A DNA stretch of 64,000 bases from Prorocentrum cordatum (Eukaryota; Sar; Dinophyceae; Prorocentrales; Prorocentraceae), in the NCBI GenBank assembly GCA_963575745.1, contig CAUYUJ010020538.1, forward strand, positions 299,133-363,132, in the 5' to 3' direction. Shown here one piece after another: positions 44,233 through 56,150 of the stretch. Position numbers and translations under genes: made by a program. Positions within the stretch are counted from its first letter, which is position 1; every line of letters begins with the position of its first letter. The notes under the pieces were generated by a model that did not search any database, was not told where the DNA came from, and saw only the letters and a list, made by a program, of their open reading frames with translations.

Positions 44233-44695
44233 GTGAGGGAGGGGGGGTAGGTGAGGAGGATGAGAGGGAGCGCAAACAAGGGGGCACAAACATATCGTTC
44301 ATTCCATGTCTAGATATATCTATTTATATATATATATATATTTATAGATACAGTCCTTACAGATGTGTAGTAGCCAGCGCGGACCCCAGACAGTGTGTGT
44401 GTGTTCTGGTTAGCCATGTTGTGCAATCTACGTGGAACAAACAACGCCAGCACTGCCCCGAGTTAGGGGACACCCACGGGCCCTCTCGGGCGCCGGCGCC
44501 CCAGCAGAGCGGCCGCGGGGGCCCGCCCGCGGACGACCTGGCCTGCCCGCGCCCAGCTCGTCGAGCTTCGGTCACGCCGTTGCCCCGCCGGCTGGCCGCG
44601 CGGAGCGCCCGCCAGACGCCGTCGGCCACGCCCTCGGCCGCGCTGTTGGCGGCCGCGCCGGAGCGCCAGCGCCGGGGGCGCTCGTGGCCGCAGGG

Positions 44696-46221
44696 ATGTT
44701 CTTCCTCCTGCCGCTTGCGGCCCACGCCCTCGTAAGCAGCCGCGCCGTTGCGCCCTCTTTTGGACTTGATGGCGCTAAGTGGACGTGTGCAACGGCGCAG
44801 GATGCCAAACGGCTTCCGCAGCCGACGCAAACGCTGCCGCCCGTGTTCGCATCCCACATGGTGCCACCAGCAGGCGTGTATGTCAGGCTCTTAGGCTGGG
44901 CGGACCCTGGCAGCGGCCCCGTGACTGTGCTCTTCGGAGGCGGGAACTACAGCTCGAAGCCCGTCGGCAACATCAGCCGATGGGAGGTGACTCTCCCCCC
45001 TGCAAATGTCTCGACCGAGCCCATGGACATCTTCGTCAGCACAGAGGCCGAGTGCATCGCCCTCACCTACTCGCTCGTCGGCGAGCTCTACATGTGCCTG
45101 GGCGCCAGCAGCGTGGAGGCTCATATTCAGTGGGATACGTACGCCGCGGTGGCGCTCGAGGAGGTCGAGGGCTATGGCGGCCTCCTGCGGCTCGTCAAGG
45201 TCGAGAATGAATGACGGGGAGGCCGATCCCGCGGACACCTTCACGCCGCATTCCCTGTGGTGGCGACCCCTAAATGACGACAAGATGGCCCACTTCAGCG
45301 CGCTGTGCTACTTCTGCCTGGAGATGATCGACCACAGGAGAGGCACGACAGTGTAGCTGGTGCAGGACGCCTGGGGCGGCGGGCCAAGAGACAGGCGCTG
45401 TTAGAATGCAGTTCAACCGTGAACGAGCACGGAGGGACGGGCATGTTCGGGCAACCTCCATCCTCTTCGACGCTCTTTACTGGCATGGTTCATGCATGGG
45501 CCGCGATGGGCATGAAGGGCATTGTTGTTAATGTACACGGGGTATCAGAGTGCATCTACCCAGCGGTGGTCTCGCATTGGCAGAGAGCGTCCGAGGAGAA
45601 GGGTAACGAGAGACCAGCTGTGGGTGTCGCGCAGTTCGGCTGTGCTCTCCCACGTAATGTTAGGAGAGACCCCCGCACTCGCAAAACGCAGATGCACTTC
45701 TCGAGGCGAACCGCACGGTGATGGCGGTGACGTCGGACTGCTGCGACCTAGCGTCGCCGCATACGATAATACACTCGCCGAACAAGCGCGAGGAGGCTGC
45801 AAGGCTGGCGGAGGTGCGAGACGCCATAACTCACCCCGGCACACTGGCCCCCACGACCTTCCCTGTGCCCGTGGCGGTGCTCGCCGGATCTTTGGACTCA
45901 ATGCTGGACTCCAGGGGGGAAGCGGGCAGCGGCAGTTGCGAGGAGCACGTTTGGGGTATCCGCGCGGAGTTCGACCAGACCCTCGCTATCAGACCCGAAT
46001 TCACGCCGTCCCTCCAGAGGTTCTCCCACATCAGCAACTTCGAGCTGTACTTCAGTGTCGATTCGAACCTCACTAAAGCCCCTGTCGATGTGGCGCTGAC
46101 AGATGTTCAGGGCAACGTCGCGGTGCTTGGCGCCACGTTGCCCTGTGCTAGCCAGGCTTGGCCCTGGCCTGGCGAGCTCCCTTTTTCGGAGCGGGGACTT
46201 CCATCCAGGTGCTACCACTGA
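44696..46221 (+). pseudogene. sialate O-acetylesterase-like (SGNH hydrolase, SASA family) gene, frame-broken
   Basis: Four collinear blocks match the order of the SIAE/SASA family. (1) 44696-45214: a possible signal peptide (MFFLLPLAAHALVSS), then LPPVFASHMVPP and LVGELYMCLGASSVEA, equal to the family's VGDVWLCSGQSNM block; the presumed nucleophile Ser is kept but Gln and Asn are lost. (2) 45217-45395, another frame: HFSALCYFCLEMI and LVQDAWGG (family: FSAVCWFFG..., SxWGG), with an in-frame TAG at 45354. (3) about 45386-45700: STLFTGMVHAWAAMGMKGIV, where the usual WYQGESN reads NVHGVSE. (4) about 45680-46221: MAVTSDCCDLA and IIHSPNK (family: DIHPxNK, catalytic His). Members remove O-acetyl groups from sialic acids or other sugars. 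The substitutions and frame breaks argue against activity. Confidence 0.65.
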
Positions 46222-46930
46222 CGAGCAGGGCTGGCCAGCCAGTGGGGGAGTTCAAGGTGCCCGTGCCCACGTGATGGCTGCGACCGTTCGACGGGCCGCC
46301 TGGGCGAGCGTCGGGCGTCCGTGCCGCAGGTTAGCTCCCCTCGAGGCCGCCGCACCCACTGGGCATGGCCATGATCCATGGACGAGCTTCTGGCGCACAG
46401 GCCTGGGAGCCCGGAGCGCGCGCGCGCGCGCAGCGCACCAGCTTGCCGCCCGCGGAGGCCGCAGAGCGCGACGAGTCCACGAACGGGGGCGCCAGTCCAG
46501 CGGGCGCGCTGGGCGACGGCGGCCGCGACGACCGCGGCCACGCCGACGCGCGCGCGGACTTGCCACGGGCAGGACCCCCGCCAGCGTGGAATGCATGAAC
46601 TGGGGGCGGTGGCTGGCCGGCGCGGACGCTCTCCAGGTGTGTGTGTGTGTCTGTGTCTGTGTCTGTGTCTGTGTCTGTGTGTATGTGTCTGTGTCTGTGT
46701 CTGTGTCTGTGTCTGTGTCTGTGTCTGTGTGTCTGTGTGCGTGCGTGTGTGTGTGTGTGTGTCTGTTTTTTTGCGTGTGAATGTGAGTGAATGTGTGTGT
46801 GTGTGAATGTGTGTGAACGTATGCGTGTGCGTTTGTGTGCGTGTGTCTGTGTGTGTGTGTGCGTGTGTGCGTGTGCATGTGCATGTGCGTGCGTGCCTTC
46901 GTGCGTGCGTGCGTGCGCGTGCGCGGTGTG
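46222..46930. repeat. GC-rich spacer and (TGTGTC)n/(TG)n microsatellite
   Basis: No gene lies in 46222-46635. From about 46636 to 46925 GTGTCT hexamers pass into GT and GCGT runs. His/Thr-rich minus-strand frames are artefacts. Confidence 0.85.
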
Positions 46931-47560
46931 CAGAAGGCCCCGCTCGAGGCCAACAGAGCGAAACACCATGAAGCATGGTGTTCTCGATTTTGCCTCGTCG
47001 TCACTCTCGCTCCTGCCATGCAGTCTTCTCCATGTAGCTTAAACTATAATCAATAGTTCGTGGTTGCATTGGCTGGGGATGCCTCCAAGAAAATAGTCTG
47101 CGTAACCTTGTTGTTGCGACCAGGGAGTATGCATAACATCTACTCACACGGTGGTGCATTTTTCTCAGGGGCATGATTTGTTAAGTATTCGGTGAGGGCG
47201 ACTCCCCCCTACTTCCTTGTCCTCTCCTTCCTGGAGGTGTGAGGTGGCGTTTCGCAGTTGTCTTTTGTTCGCTACGGGAAGGCTGTAACCCCTGTGCAGT
47301 AGGTTAATGCGGCGTTTGCGCGCATGTGACACCAGCGAAGGCGTTCAAGCTTGAACTCTGCGACGCGGAAGCACCAAGGGACACAGTGATGCCACTGGAC
47401 CCGACGGAATTCAACCTCGAACGATCGTGGCCGCGATCGGTTTAAGGTTGAACGATCGACGCGGTTTCAAAAGCTTTTGCGCGTGCCGACACCACGCACA
47501 CCTACGGCCAGACCAGGGTGTAAGATCGCGGTCGGCTCGGGGAGGGTAGTTACCCTAATT
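46931..47560. other. no gene recognised; relatively AT-rich
   Basis: No frame of note. CGAACGATCG and GAACGATCGACGCGG recur at about 47416-47462. Confidence 0.4.
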
Positions 47561-48460
47561 TGTTTCGCGTTTGTTTGATGTTATTGCGAAGGCCTTGCGG
47601 CCGGTGCCGCCGACCTTGAGAACGACGAAGATGAAAACGAGGGGCGGGCAGGGGGAGGAGGATGAGTGGGATTTGGAGGAAGGGTGGAGGAGGTGGAGGA
47701 GGGAGGAGGAGGGGGGGAAAAGGATGTGGAGGAGAAGCAAGGGGAGGAGAAGGAGGCAGAGGAGAGCAGGAGGAGGGGGAGCAGAGGGGAAGGAGGAGGA
47801 GGAGGAGGAGGAGGAGGAGGAAGAGGAGAAGGCCAGAGGCGTTCTCTTGGGACAGCCTGGGGCTCTCTTGAGGCCGTCTTGCGCCGTCCAGGGCTCCTCT
47901 TGCGCCGTCTCGAGGCACTCTTGAATGCCTCCTGAGCAATTAGGGGCTCTCCTGGGCTGTCTTGGGGCAGTTTCGGGGCTTCTTGGGAGCCTCCTCAGGC
48001 CTCTTGGGGTTTCTTCGGGGCCTCTTGGGGGCCTCTTGGGGCTTGGAGCTCGAAATGTCTGTTCGGGTCCCCCGTCTGGGCACTCTCGTGGAGCCGTGTT
48101 GGGGGCCTTTGGGGCTGTTTTGGAGGCGTCTTGGGCCGTCTTGGGGCCCTCTTCGGCCGTTTGGGGACCCTCTTGGGAGCCTCTTGGGCCGTCTCGGGGC
48201 GATCTTGGGGGCCTCTTGGGTCGTCTTGGCGCGTCGGGAAGCAGAAGAGGCAAGAACGCCAACATCTTCCAACAACTTATGGGGAATCCATGAATTTTGC
48301 CACTTGGGGCTCTCGTGGCAAAGCTCCTGGAGGCCTCTTGGGGCGCTTTGTAGACCTTTTGGGCCGTCTGGAGGCCGTCAAGGCGTCTTGGACAGATCGT
48401 TCGGTGATTCGTGTTTCTCTTGGACTGTCTTTGGGGCCTCTTGGGGCACTCTTGGGCGGG
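47561..48460. repeat. GGA tract followed by CTTGGGGCCT-type decamer repeats
   Basis: GGA repeats (47655-47835) precede about 600 bp in which TTGGGGCCTC and relatives recur, the same repeat type as in 36610-36760. Confidence 0.7.
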
Positions 48461-49894
48461 GGAGGGGTCGAAGGGAAGGGGCTTCCCTTCGACTCAATTA
48501 CGACGTTGCTCAACTTTGGGGCAGCTTCGACGAGCCCAGGGGAAGGGAAGGCAGGGAAAGGGGACGACAGAGACGACGACCAACGAATGACAGAGATGAC
48601 GACTTGAACGGACAAGCCCCTCACACACGCCGCCAGGGCCGGCGGATTTTGCATCCTGGGAGAGGGCACCCTCGAATGTTCTTCAGTTTGGGCCGGAAGG
48701 CCAACACATTAATTGCAATCAGTCGACCAGGTCTGCCGTAGCTAGTGTTTTCCAGGTGACGGCAGTTCTGGTTAGTGGAATGAGGTGAGGCGGGCGTCCC
48801 CTGGTACACATCATTGTAAACCTGGTCCCAGTGAACCCAGTTCTGCCACCACCCGACTCCAGCGTGTTTGTTCGTCCTCTGCTTTCCTCGGCGGCCAGCG
48901 AGGGGGGAAGTGAGAAGGAAAAGGCCTTATCAGATGGGGGAGACGGAAGACATTGGAGTACGCCAGAATTTTGGTTATCCGACGCTCTTTGACGAGCGCG
49001 TCCTGGGTTTGGGTGGTCCGGTGTTCGTCATTTTAATGATGGCCCCGTCAGGCCCTCCCGAGTCCCCCAAACCCGAGTCTTACGTCTTCCCGATCAGAAG
49101 GCGGCGGGTCTTCTCAGAAGCCCTCCGACCTTCTGAGAAACTGCTTCTGTCTATTGGGAGAGCTCAGAACATTTTCTGAAGACCGGAGGACTACTGAGAA
49201 GGCCCGCCCCCTCGCCTTTCCCCTCTGGGCTGGCCGCCGATGCTCCGTGCACTCTCTCTCACTCTCTCTCTCTCTCTTTCTCTCGTCGTCTCTCTTGGCG
49301 CAGTGCGCTTCTGCGCACGCCTTCCGCGGGGTGACACCCCGCCCTCCGAGTGCGGGTCGAGGGCACGAGCGGCGCGCCTGAAGGCATCCTACATCAAAGC
49401 AATGCAGGGAGCTGCCGGGCGATCCAGAACAGGGAACGGTGGCCCTCCTCCCCCGGCGGGCTGGACTCCGGAGCCCTCTGCCGCGGCGGGGACCGGCCGG
49501 CGCAAGGCCCCCCGCCGCTTGGCCGCGGACGAGGCCGTCTTCGAGCCCGAGGAGGCCGAGGTGGAGGAGGACCCGCGGCTGGGGAGGTGCGAGACGGGAC
49601 CAGGTGCGAGGAAAAGGTAAGAGGAGGAGGAGGAGGAGGAGGAGGAGGAGGAGGAGGAGGAGGAGGAGGAGGAGGAGGAGGAGTCTTGCATGAAAGCCCC
49701 CCTGACGTGGCTAACAACTCTTGGAGTTCTCCGCCCTGAGGTTGTGATATATGGTGCAGAAACATCATGCTTCGACGCTCCATCCAGGTGCCACCTTGGC
49801 CACTGACGCTCTCACCTCAACCCCCCGGTGTTTTTTCGCATGGTTGGTGAATAAAGCCGATCTCGCGTATTTTCCGTAGTCCTTTCTCTCAGGG
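48461..49894. other. no gene; extra palindrome-rich tail and (GGA)n run
   Basis: 49080-49245 contains CTTCTCAGAAG, CCTTCTGAGAA and ACTGAGAAGGCCCGCCCCCT, like the tail of the 22226/39215 element. A CT run lies at 49255-49285 and a (GGA)n run at 49620-49683. No supported coding region. Confidence 0.5.
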
Positions 49895-52059
49895 GAGGGG
49901 TCTCGCGCGGCGTGCCTTTGACGTGCTGCTGCCGGCCGCCGCCCTGGGCCTGGGCGCGGTCGGCCCCGCTGCGCTGCTCCCGCTGGCGTTCGCTGGGGGC
50001 TTCTGGCTGGCGGGTTTCCGCGTTCCTGCAAGCGCGCCGGCACCGCCGCCCGCGCCCCCGCTCGCCTACACGTGTGCCTGCCCCCCCCGAGGGCTGGCCG
50101 CTGTGGGGAGTGGTTTTCGCCTTCCTGCTGGGAGGCCTCAGCGTGCTCAGCTGCTTGGGCTGCTCCACGGCCGTCGCGGGCCTGGCTTGGATGTGGCGCG
50201 GCCGCTCCCTGCGCTGGCCCTCGGAACTCTCAGCGCCTGTAGTGCAGGCGAGCCGAAGGCGACTGGTTGGGTACCAAGGAGATCGCGTCCTTTGATGACG
50301 TGAGCTTCGTCTGCGACGTGCCCGACGACTGCACGCGCCTCGCATGGCTGCGGGACGAGGATGGAGCGCTTGGCGGAGTCGCTGTGGTGGCCGCAGCGGT
50401 CCGCCGCAGGCCTGGAGGCTTCATGCTGGCAGTGCCTGCCAGCGGCATTCACGACGACGAGCTCGCGGGCAGCCTGGCGGAGGAGGGCCACGCGCTGGGT
50501 TCCCATGTCAGGACGCGGGTCAGAGCTGCTGCCCGAGCCAATGGTGCAATATCGCTGATTTCGACGTTACTCGACGTGCTCTTCGTGGATGTGATCAGCG
50601 AGGTGGAGCTGGAGCTCGTCCCCGAAGCGGTGTACTTCGAGGGCGTCGTCCACTCGAAGACACCGCTGTGCCACTTCACGGCGCGCGGGCGGCACTGGCC
50701 GCACGGTCAGTCGCTGCCGGGCGAATCGTCTCGCGCCTACCGCGAGGAGTTCGGCGAGGAGGCGCTCGCGGAGTTCCTCGCGGCCGCGGAAAAGGAGCCT
50801 GAGGGCGGGGGGGGGCGTCGGCAGACCCGACGCGCTGCTGGCCGTCGGCGCGGGCTCGGTCGAGGACGAAGAGCCCCTTCCGCCGGCTGTGGGCCGCGGC
50901 CTCGCCCCAGGGTCAGCTTCAGCAGCCGGGCCTTTGCTGGCCAAGAAGACCCCGTTGCGGCGGCCCACGAGGGCGAGCGCCCGGCGGAGGCCGGCGCCGG
51001 TGGGCCCCACCTCCAGCGTCCGCCGCGGCAAGGCCGACCGCCGCGCCGCTGCTCGCGAGCGGGGGCGTTGCTGCTATTCGGGCCGCCTTTGCTCCCCGCG
51101 CGGCGGCGGGGCCCGCCCCCCCCGCGGCGCTCGGCTTTGGCGCGTCGCCGACTCCGCCGCCTCAGCCCCTGGGCAACGGGCGGGTCGAGGCGCCGGGGGA
51201 TTCGCAGGCGGCCTGGCAGGCGGTCCTCGGGCGACACGGGGCGCCTCCTGGTCCAAAGCTGCGCGGGCGTCGCGCCGCGGCGCCCTCGGGGCCTTTCCCC
51301 GGGACAGGGGGCGACTGCGGCGCCGAGGGCGAGGACGAGGTGACCGCCGGCGGCGCCGACATGGAACGCTTCGCGGCGGCCTTGATGGGCGCGGCCCGCG
51401 CCAGCGTGGGGACGAGCGCGGCGCATGCGGCGACGACCTCATGGGCCTGGGGGGCGGCAGCATCGGGGCCGGCGCCCGCGGCGCGGCCCATCGCGAGGCG
51501 TCGGTCGCCGCGAGACGGCCCGCCCCAGGCAGCTTCTCCAGACCCGCGATGGAGGCCATGGCCGCCCAGAGCCGCTCCTCCCGGCAGCCCTAACACGGTG
51601 CGCGACCTCGCCCTGATCATGTGGCAGGTAGCGGACATCGTCGACCGATTGTGGATGAACCAGTGCGCCGAGGCTGCGGACTCTGCTGCGCTCCGGATGG
51701 TCGGGCTGGACCAGGCCGGGATCGACGGCGGTCGGTTCGACATGATGTGGTTGTGCCAGTTCGAGCGCGACCCGCCCGCGTCGCTCTTCGCGAGGGGCGG
51801 GCAGTCTGCGGCGGGGACGCGCCAGTTCAGCCTGCTGGCCAACCCGCGCTGGTCCACGGTGAATCTCGCCTTCCTCCGGGAGCTGGACTTGTCGGGGACG
51901 CGGCGGAGCGAGCTCCAGAGGCCTCAGGGGCGGACGCCAGTGCTCATGGGGCCGCAGTGCGTTCGAGGGGCAGCAGCCCGCAGGGGCCGGCGCGATCGGC
52001 CCCGGAGGCGGGGGCGAGGAGGCCGCGCCCAAGGCGCGGCTGCCAGCCCTCAGGCCTAG
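49895..52059 (+). pseudogene. multicopy dinoflagellate family: membrane segments, low-complexity linker and conserved C-terminal domain; frame-broken
   Basis: Coding sequence steps through all three frames. 49923-50090 gives a hydrophobic stretch (LLPLAFAGGFWLAGF). 50085-50295 gives a second one (WPLWGVVFAFLLGGLSVLSC). 50267-50800 gives a folded-looking domain (IASFDDVSFVCDVPDDCTRL, DDELAGSLAEEGHALG). A Pro/Arg/Gly-rich linker follows, and 51580-51910 holds the best-preserved part: PNTVRDLALIMWQVADIVDR, VGLDQAGIDGGRFDMMWLCQ and PRWSTVNLAFLRELDL. From memory, this C-terminal pattern (DQ..IDGGR..L.WL...PP, then W...N..YLRDLD) recurs in many dinoflagellate predicted proteins, often near retroelement genes. 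I could not verify this. The function is unknown. Confidence 0.5.
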
Positions 52060-53720
52060 AGCCGGAGGCGACGAGGAGGGCGGATATCCCATGGAAGAGC
52101 GCCATTTTTTTCGGGATCTAGCAATTGCACCATTTTTCTCGCGCCGGAACGGGGCGGGTGAGGATGTGCAGGGGCATTCGGCGCAAGCATTGGATTGCGC
52201 GGGCATATCACATCGAATATAACGGTTTCGTCGGTCTTAACCCAACGCGGCGCGCGGGGCGAATCCGAGGTCATTGTTGACGCCCGCTGCGACTTGTTCG
52301 GATGTCAATTGTGGCGCGGAGATTTGGGCGCTCGTCGCGGGGAACCCGGCGGCGCGCGCTGCGGGTAGTGCGGCCTGGGAAAACCGCGGCTGCGGAGCTT
52401 GCGAAAGTGCGACATCCTCTCTTTGCAGTTATGCTGGAAGAATGGCGTTCGCCCCGTGGTCGCGGGGCACCTCGCCCAACTGGGCCGCTGGGCGGGGCGG
52501 GGCGCCGTCGTCGCGCGGGCGCCGCGGGCGCCGGAGCAGCGAATGCATGTATTCAGTTTCGGTTACATGACGATTTCCCGTGAATTGCGCATTGGTTTTA
52601 TTTGTGTTTCGATTACATGTATTCAGTTTTGGTTACATGTTTTCACTTCTGGTTACATGGATTCACTTCTGGCTGCACGTATCCAGCTGGCGTTCTGGGG
52701 GAAACAGCGAAAACGCCGCTCGCGAGTGACGCGTTCCGCAGTCACAGGAGTGACGCCTTGCGGCTTGCGTTGTATAAGAAGCAGGATGCCGCGGGGCTTT
52801 GCCGCCCGTAGCTTCGGCTTCTCGAATCCGCACTCCTCAAGGTGCTCGCCATTGTGCGCGCCTCAACGTGGGTGCCATTATCTCCGCGCAACAAGTAACA
52901 TCCCGATTTACACCTACGGGCGTCAACCTCGGGGCCGGGCTGACACCGCGCGCCGCCGCGCCCAGTCATGGCCGAGACTACCGCGAGATTCACTTCGCCA
53001 TTTCCGCGACATTGCAAGCCACGCGCCGCGAGTCTTTCAAATGGTTACCTTTTTTTCACTCAGGCGCCAACAGGGAAGGCCGCGCTTGCCGAGCTCCACT
53101 AGTGGATAGCTCTCCCCCGAGCTATCCGCCCTGGTCGTCGCCTCCGATAGAGAAGGACCCCGGAGGAGCCCCTGGCGGACGGCTCCTCTGGCCTGGACCC
53201 GCTGACCCCCGCCGCCGCGCTCAATGCCGTGGCGAGGCGGTCGCTCCGCTCTCGCGGAGCGGGTCTCTACTCCGCCGCTCGGGGGCCCCAAGGGCGACGT
53301 TCCCGTCGTACATCGGGGCCGCCGTCTGCGCTGCTGCGCGGCCTCAGGAGCGGCAATTAGCTGAGGCACCCGCGGGAACCACTGTAATCTCCAGACTGTC
53401 GTCCACGCTGCGGTTGGCTGCGAGGCCGTCATTGTTGTGCGCGGTGGGGGAAAGGGCTGCGGATGGCTCCGAATCCTTCAAAAGGGGGCGTCTAGCCTCT
53501 GGCCCTCGAAACAGGGCTGGGCCTGAACGGTGTTCCGGCGATTTCGCGGGCCGTTTTCGTTTCGATTTCGTTTTGCCGCAGAGGCAGGTCGAAGACAAAA
53601 GCGAGGGAAGTCGACAACAAAACGAAAACGAATTAACACCGTTTAGGTTCAGCCCTGCCTCGAGAAACTCGCAATTTCAATAGACGTAGGGCGGCCCTGT
53701 ATGGCAGCCAGGCGTAGTTC
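52060..53720. other. no gene; ~23-bp minisatellite
   Basis: GTATTCAGTTTTGGTTACAT and close variants repeat about five times between 52545 and 52690. The remainder holds only GC-rich frames without domains. Confidence 0.5.
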
Positions 53721-54203
53721 TCATATGAACACGTCCTGCCTGAACGGTCCTGTCGATCCTGCCGTAGGCGCACCGGTGACTTCGGGCGAGAAGCTGCTCC
53801 GCGCTTGCCAGGCCGAGATGTCTTCCAGCGCCTGGTCGAGCATGGAGTTCGTTGAGGCATGGGCGCAGTCTTTGCAGCCGCCGACGGGGGAAAGGTGGGC
53901 ACGCCAGCAGGCTAGAGCAAGGGGGGGCCGAGGAGGTGACTGGCACTGCTGTAGCCGGTACACGCAACGCCTGAAGTGGGAGCGCGCGTGTAGCATCCGT
54001 GGTCCTTGTACGGAAGGCTTGGCGTACATTTCATCGGGCGAGAATCCTCGGTTGCAGTGGGCGTCCAACGGAGTGAAGCCGACCCAGTGCGTGTGGTTGA
54101 GGGTACTTGGTGCGCATGTCCACGGTGCCTGGTTCAGCGGGTTCCTCTTTGTGATAGCCGTGGGTTTCAGGGGGAATTGGAAATGTTATGTTGGTTGCGG
54201 CCG
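53721..54203. other. no gene recognised
   Basis: Frames on both strands look like non-coding shadow or further decayed LINE 3' sequence. No motif was found. Confidence 0.35.
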
Positions 54204-56150
54204 TTACGTCGCGCGCTTCTTGAAGTGTTTGAGGCGCTTCTTGACCTCGAAGAAGAGTTGCCCTGTGAACGCCTTGTCGTCCTCATACCCTGCCTTGAGC
54301 TGCTGCTTGAGGTCTACGGTGGAGGCGTCGGTGCGTTCTGCAAGTAGTTTCTTTTTCTCGCTGGGGGCGATAGGTAGCGCCGCAGGGCCGCCTCGAGCGC
54401 CCCTTTGAGCCACATGCTGCGTCCACTGTGTGAGGCTGGGTCGTGAACGAGTCCCCTTGCTGTAGTTGCGGTTCCGCTTGCCATGTTTGGTGCTTGCCAT
54501 TTCGAATATGTCGGTTTCGAGAGAGCTCTTCTTTTTAGCAACGTGGGGCTGTTGCTGCATGTTGATTCCCGCGTGAGGATGTCCGTCTTCTCTACCATTT
54601 CGTGGTCGAGGAAGTCGGCACCGCCGTACTGGTGGCGCAGTTCTGCTCGCGGCTTGGGTAGTGCCAACTTTGCCGTCATGAGGTGCAGCCTGGTAACTAG
54701 CGTTCTCTGTTTGCGCTCGAAGAAGGGCTTGGTCTTGGAGTTAAGGGTGTCGGTTATGAAGTCCCAGTGCGCCTCTGTCGTGCAATGCAGCGTAGGTGCT
54801 CGCATTGAGTCGGTGTTGTTCGAGATGGCGGTCTCCAATGCTGCAATGAACGCGTGACGATGAGCGCCTGTCTGTAGAGAAGTTGCCGTTTCTTCAATAG
54901 CCCAAAGTGTCAGCTGCCTGCTTGTTCAATAGTTTGGCATAGTCATCTCCTGGGCTACCGATGAGGGAGACGTGATATCTTGGCACGTTTTCCGTTGTGC
55001 TGTATTGCTGCAGCGACTTGCCACCGAAACCCCCACAAGGTAATATGCGGTATAAGCCCATGGGGGACGGCCAGGTAGTCAGGACGTGGCGCGCGGCCCT
55101 CACTCCCGAAGTATGTACGCCCAGCAGGCAAGAGCGCGAAGACAGAACTCTTGCCATGTACGTCCATCTGGTGGTAGAATGCCGTGGCAGCTTCACCTAG
55201 TCGGCCGACTGGCTGAGAAACTTCGCAGACATGGTAGATCTCTGTAGCGATAAGCCCTGCCTTTTTCCGAAGTGGTTGTTCAAATACAGGCCTATGTGCG
55301 TGCTGCTTCTCGTCGGTGCGGCTCTGAGGGTACCACTGTTCCATGTGAGCGTTATGTCGACCGTATTCTTCCATTGGTTGTGTACGGCGACGAGTCCTGT
55401 CCACGGTGGGAGATGAGCAACCAAGAATGGGAAGTCGAGCTCGCCGCTCTTGTTGCAAATGGCTTCCGTTCTCCCTTGAATATGCTTGGACGGGCTCGTC
55501 GATGCGACGACGATGGGCTGTCTGAACCTCTTGCTATTGACCGTGATGGCTTCGCCCGCATGGCTGTAGGTGTGTGGTTCGCGTCCGTAGCCCCAGCTGT
55601 AGACGGTGTGATTGAACGACTGGAGGTAGTCCGCCTCCAAGCTGGGGTCGTGTTGACGCCAGCGCGTGTCGGGCAACATGATCACGTCCACTTCGGTGAA
55701 TTGATGGCGGGTCTCGAGGCAACGATGCAAGTTGGGCGTGGGCGGCTGTGTGTGAATTCCAGCTGGGAACCGACATGGTCCGGATTCTGAATATGTAGGA
55801 TTTGGAGTCCCCAGGCAGGCTGGCATGATTTGGAGGACGACCCAGGTGGGCGGGACTGCTCTGCGCGGGGTGCCTGCTAGTCGCTGAAAAGTTGGCTTGA
55901 GCAGAGGCGGCGGCTGAGGAGGTAGAGGAGGAGGAGGAGGAGGAGGAGGAGGAGGAGGAGGAGGACGAGGTGGAGGACGAGGAGGAGGATGAGGAGGAGG
56001 ACGAGGAGGACAAGGATGAGGATGAGGAGGGAGAGGAGGAGGAGGAGGAGAGGGGGCGACGGGGCACCGTCCGTCCGGCCTGCGCGCGAGGCTCTGGCCA
56101 TGAAGCGGGGGTGTGGGGCGGCCTTCTCGCCTTTCTTCGGACGGGGCCAC
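54204..56150 (-). mobile_element. second LINE remnant: endonuclease and linker, no reverse transcriptase
   Basis: Minus-strand frames carry endonuclease hallmarks in order. 55197-55800 reads FTEVDVIMLPDTRWRQHD (position of the catalytic Glu motif, here Asp), GREPHTYSHAGEAITVNSKR, IQGRTEAICNK and VAHLPPW. Next, 54955-55200 reads FYHQMDVHGKSSVFALLP, RPDYLAVPHGLIPHIT and GDDYAKLL in two frames. Then 54204-54838 has a helical Lys/Arg-rich linker (HWDFITDTLNSKTKPFFERK). Upstream (55920-56055) is a CTC/GAG tract giving Pro-rich sequence. No RT motifs are seen downstream, so the element is truncated or deleted. It is more decayed than the 1374-5631 copy. Confidence 0.6.

Noticed and set aside
46212-47019. 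His/Thr-rich minus-strand proteins
   Set aside because: Products of a TG/TGTGTC microsatellite.
52799-52830. CCCGTAGCTTCGGCTTCTCG as a further SL relic
   Set aside because: Only the first seven bases agree well with the SL, and no coding region follows.
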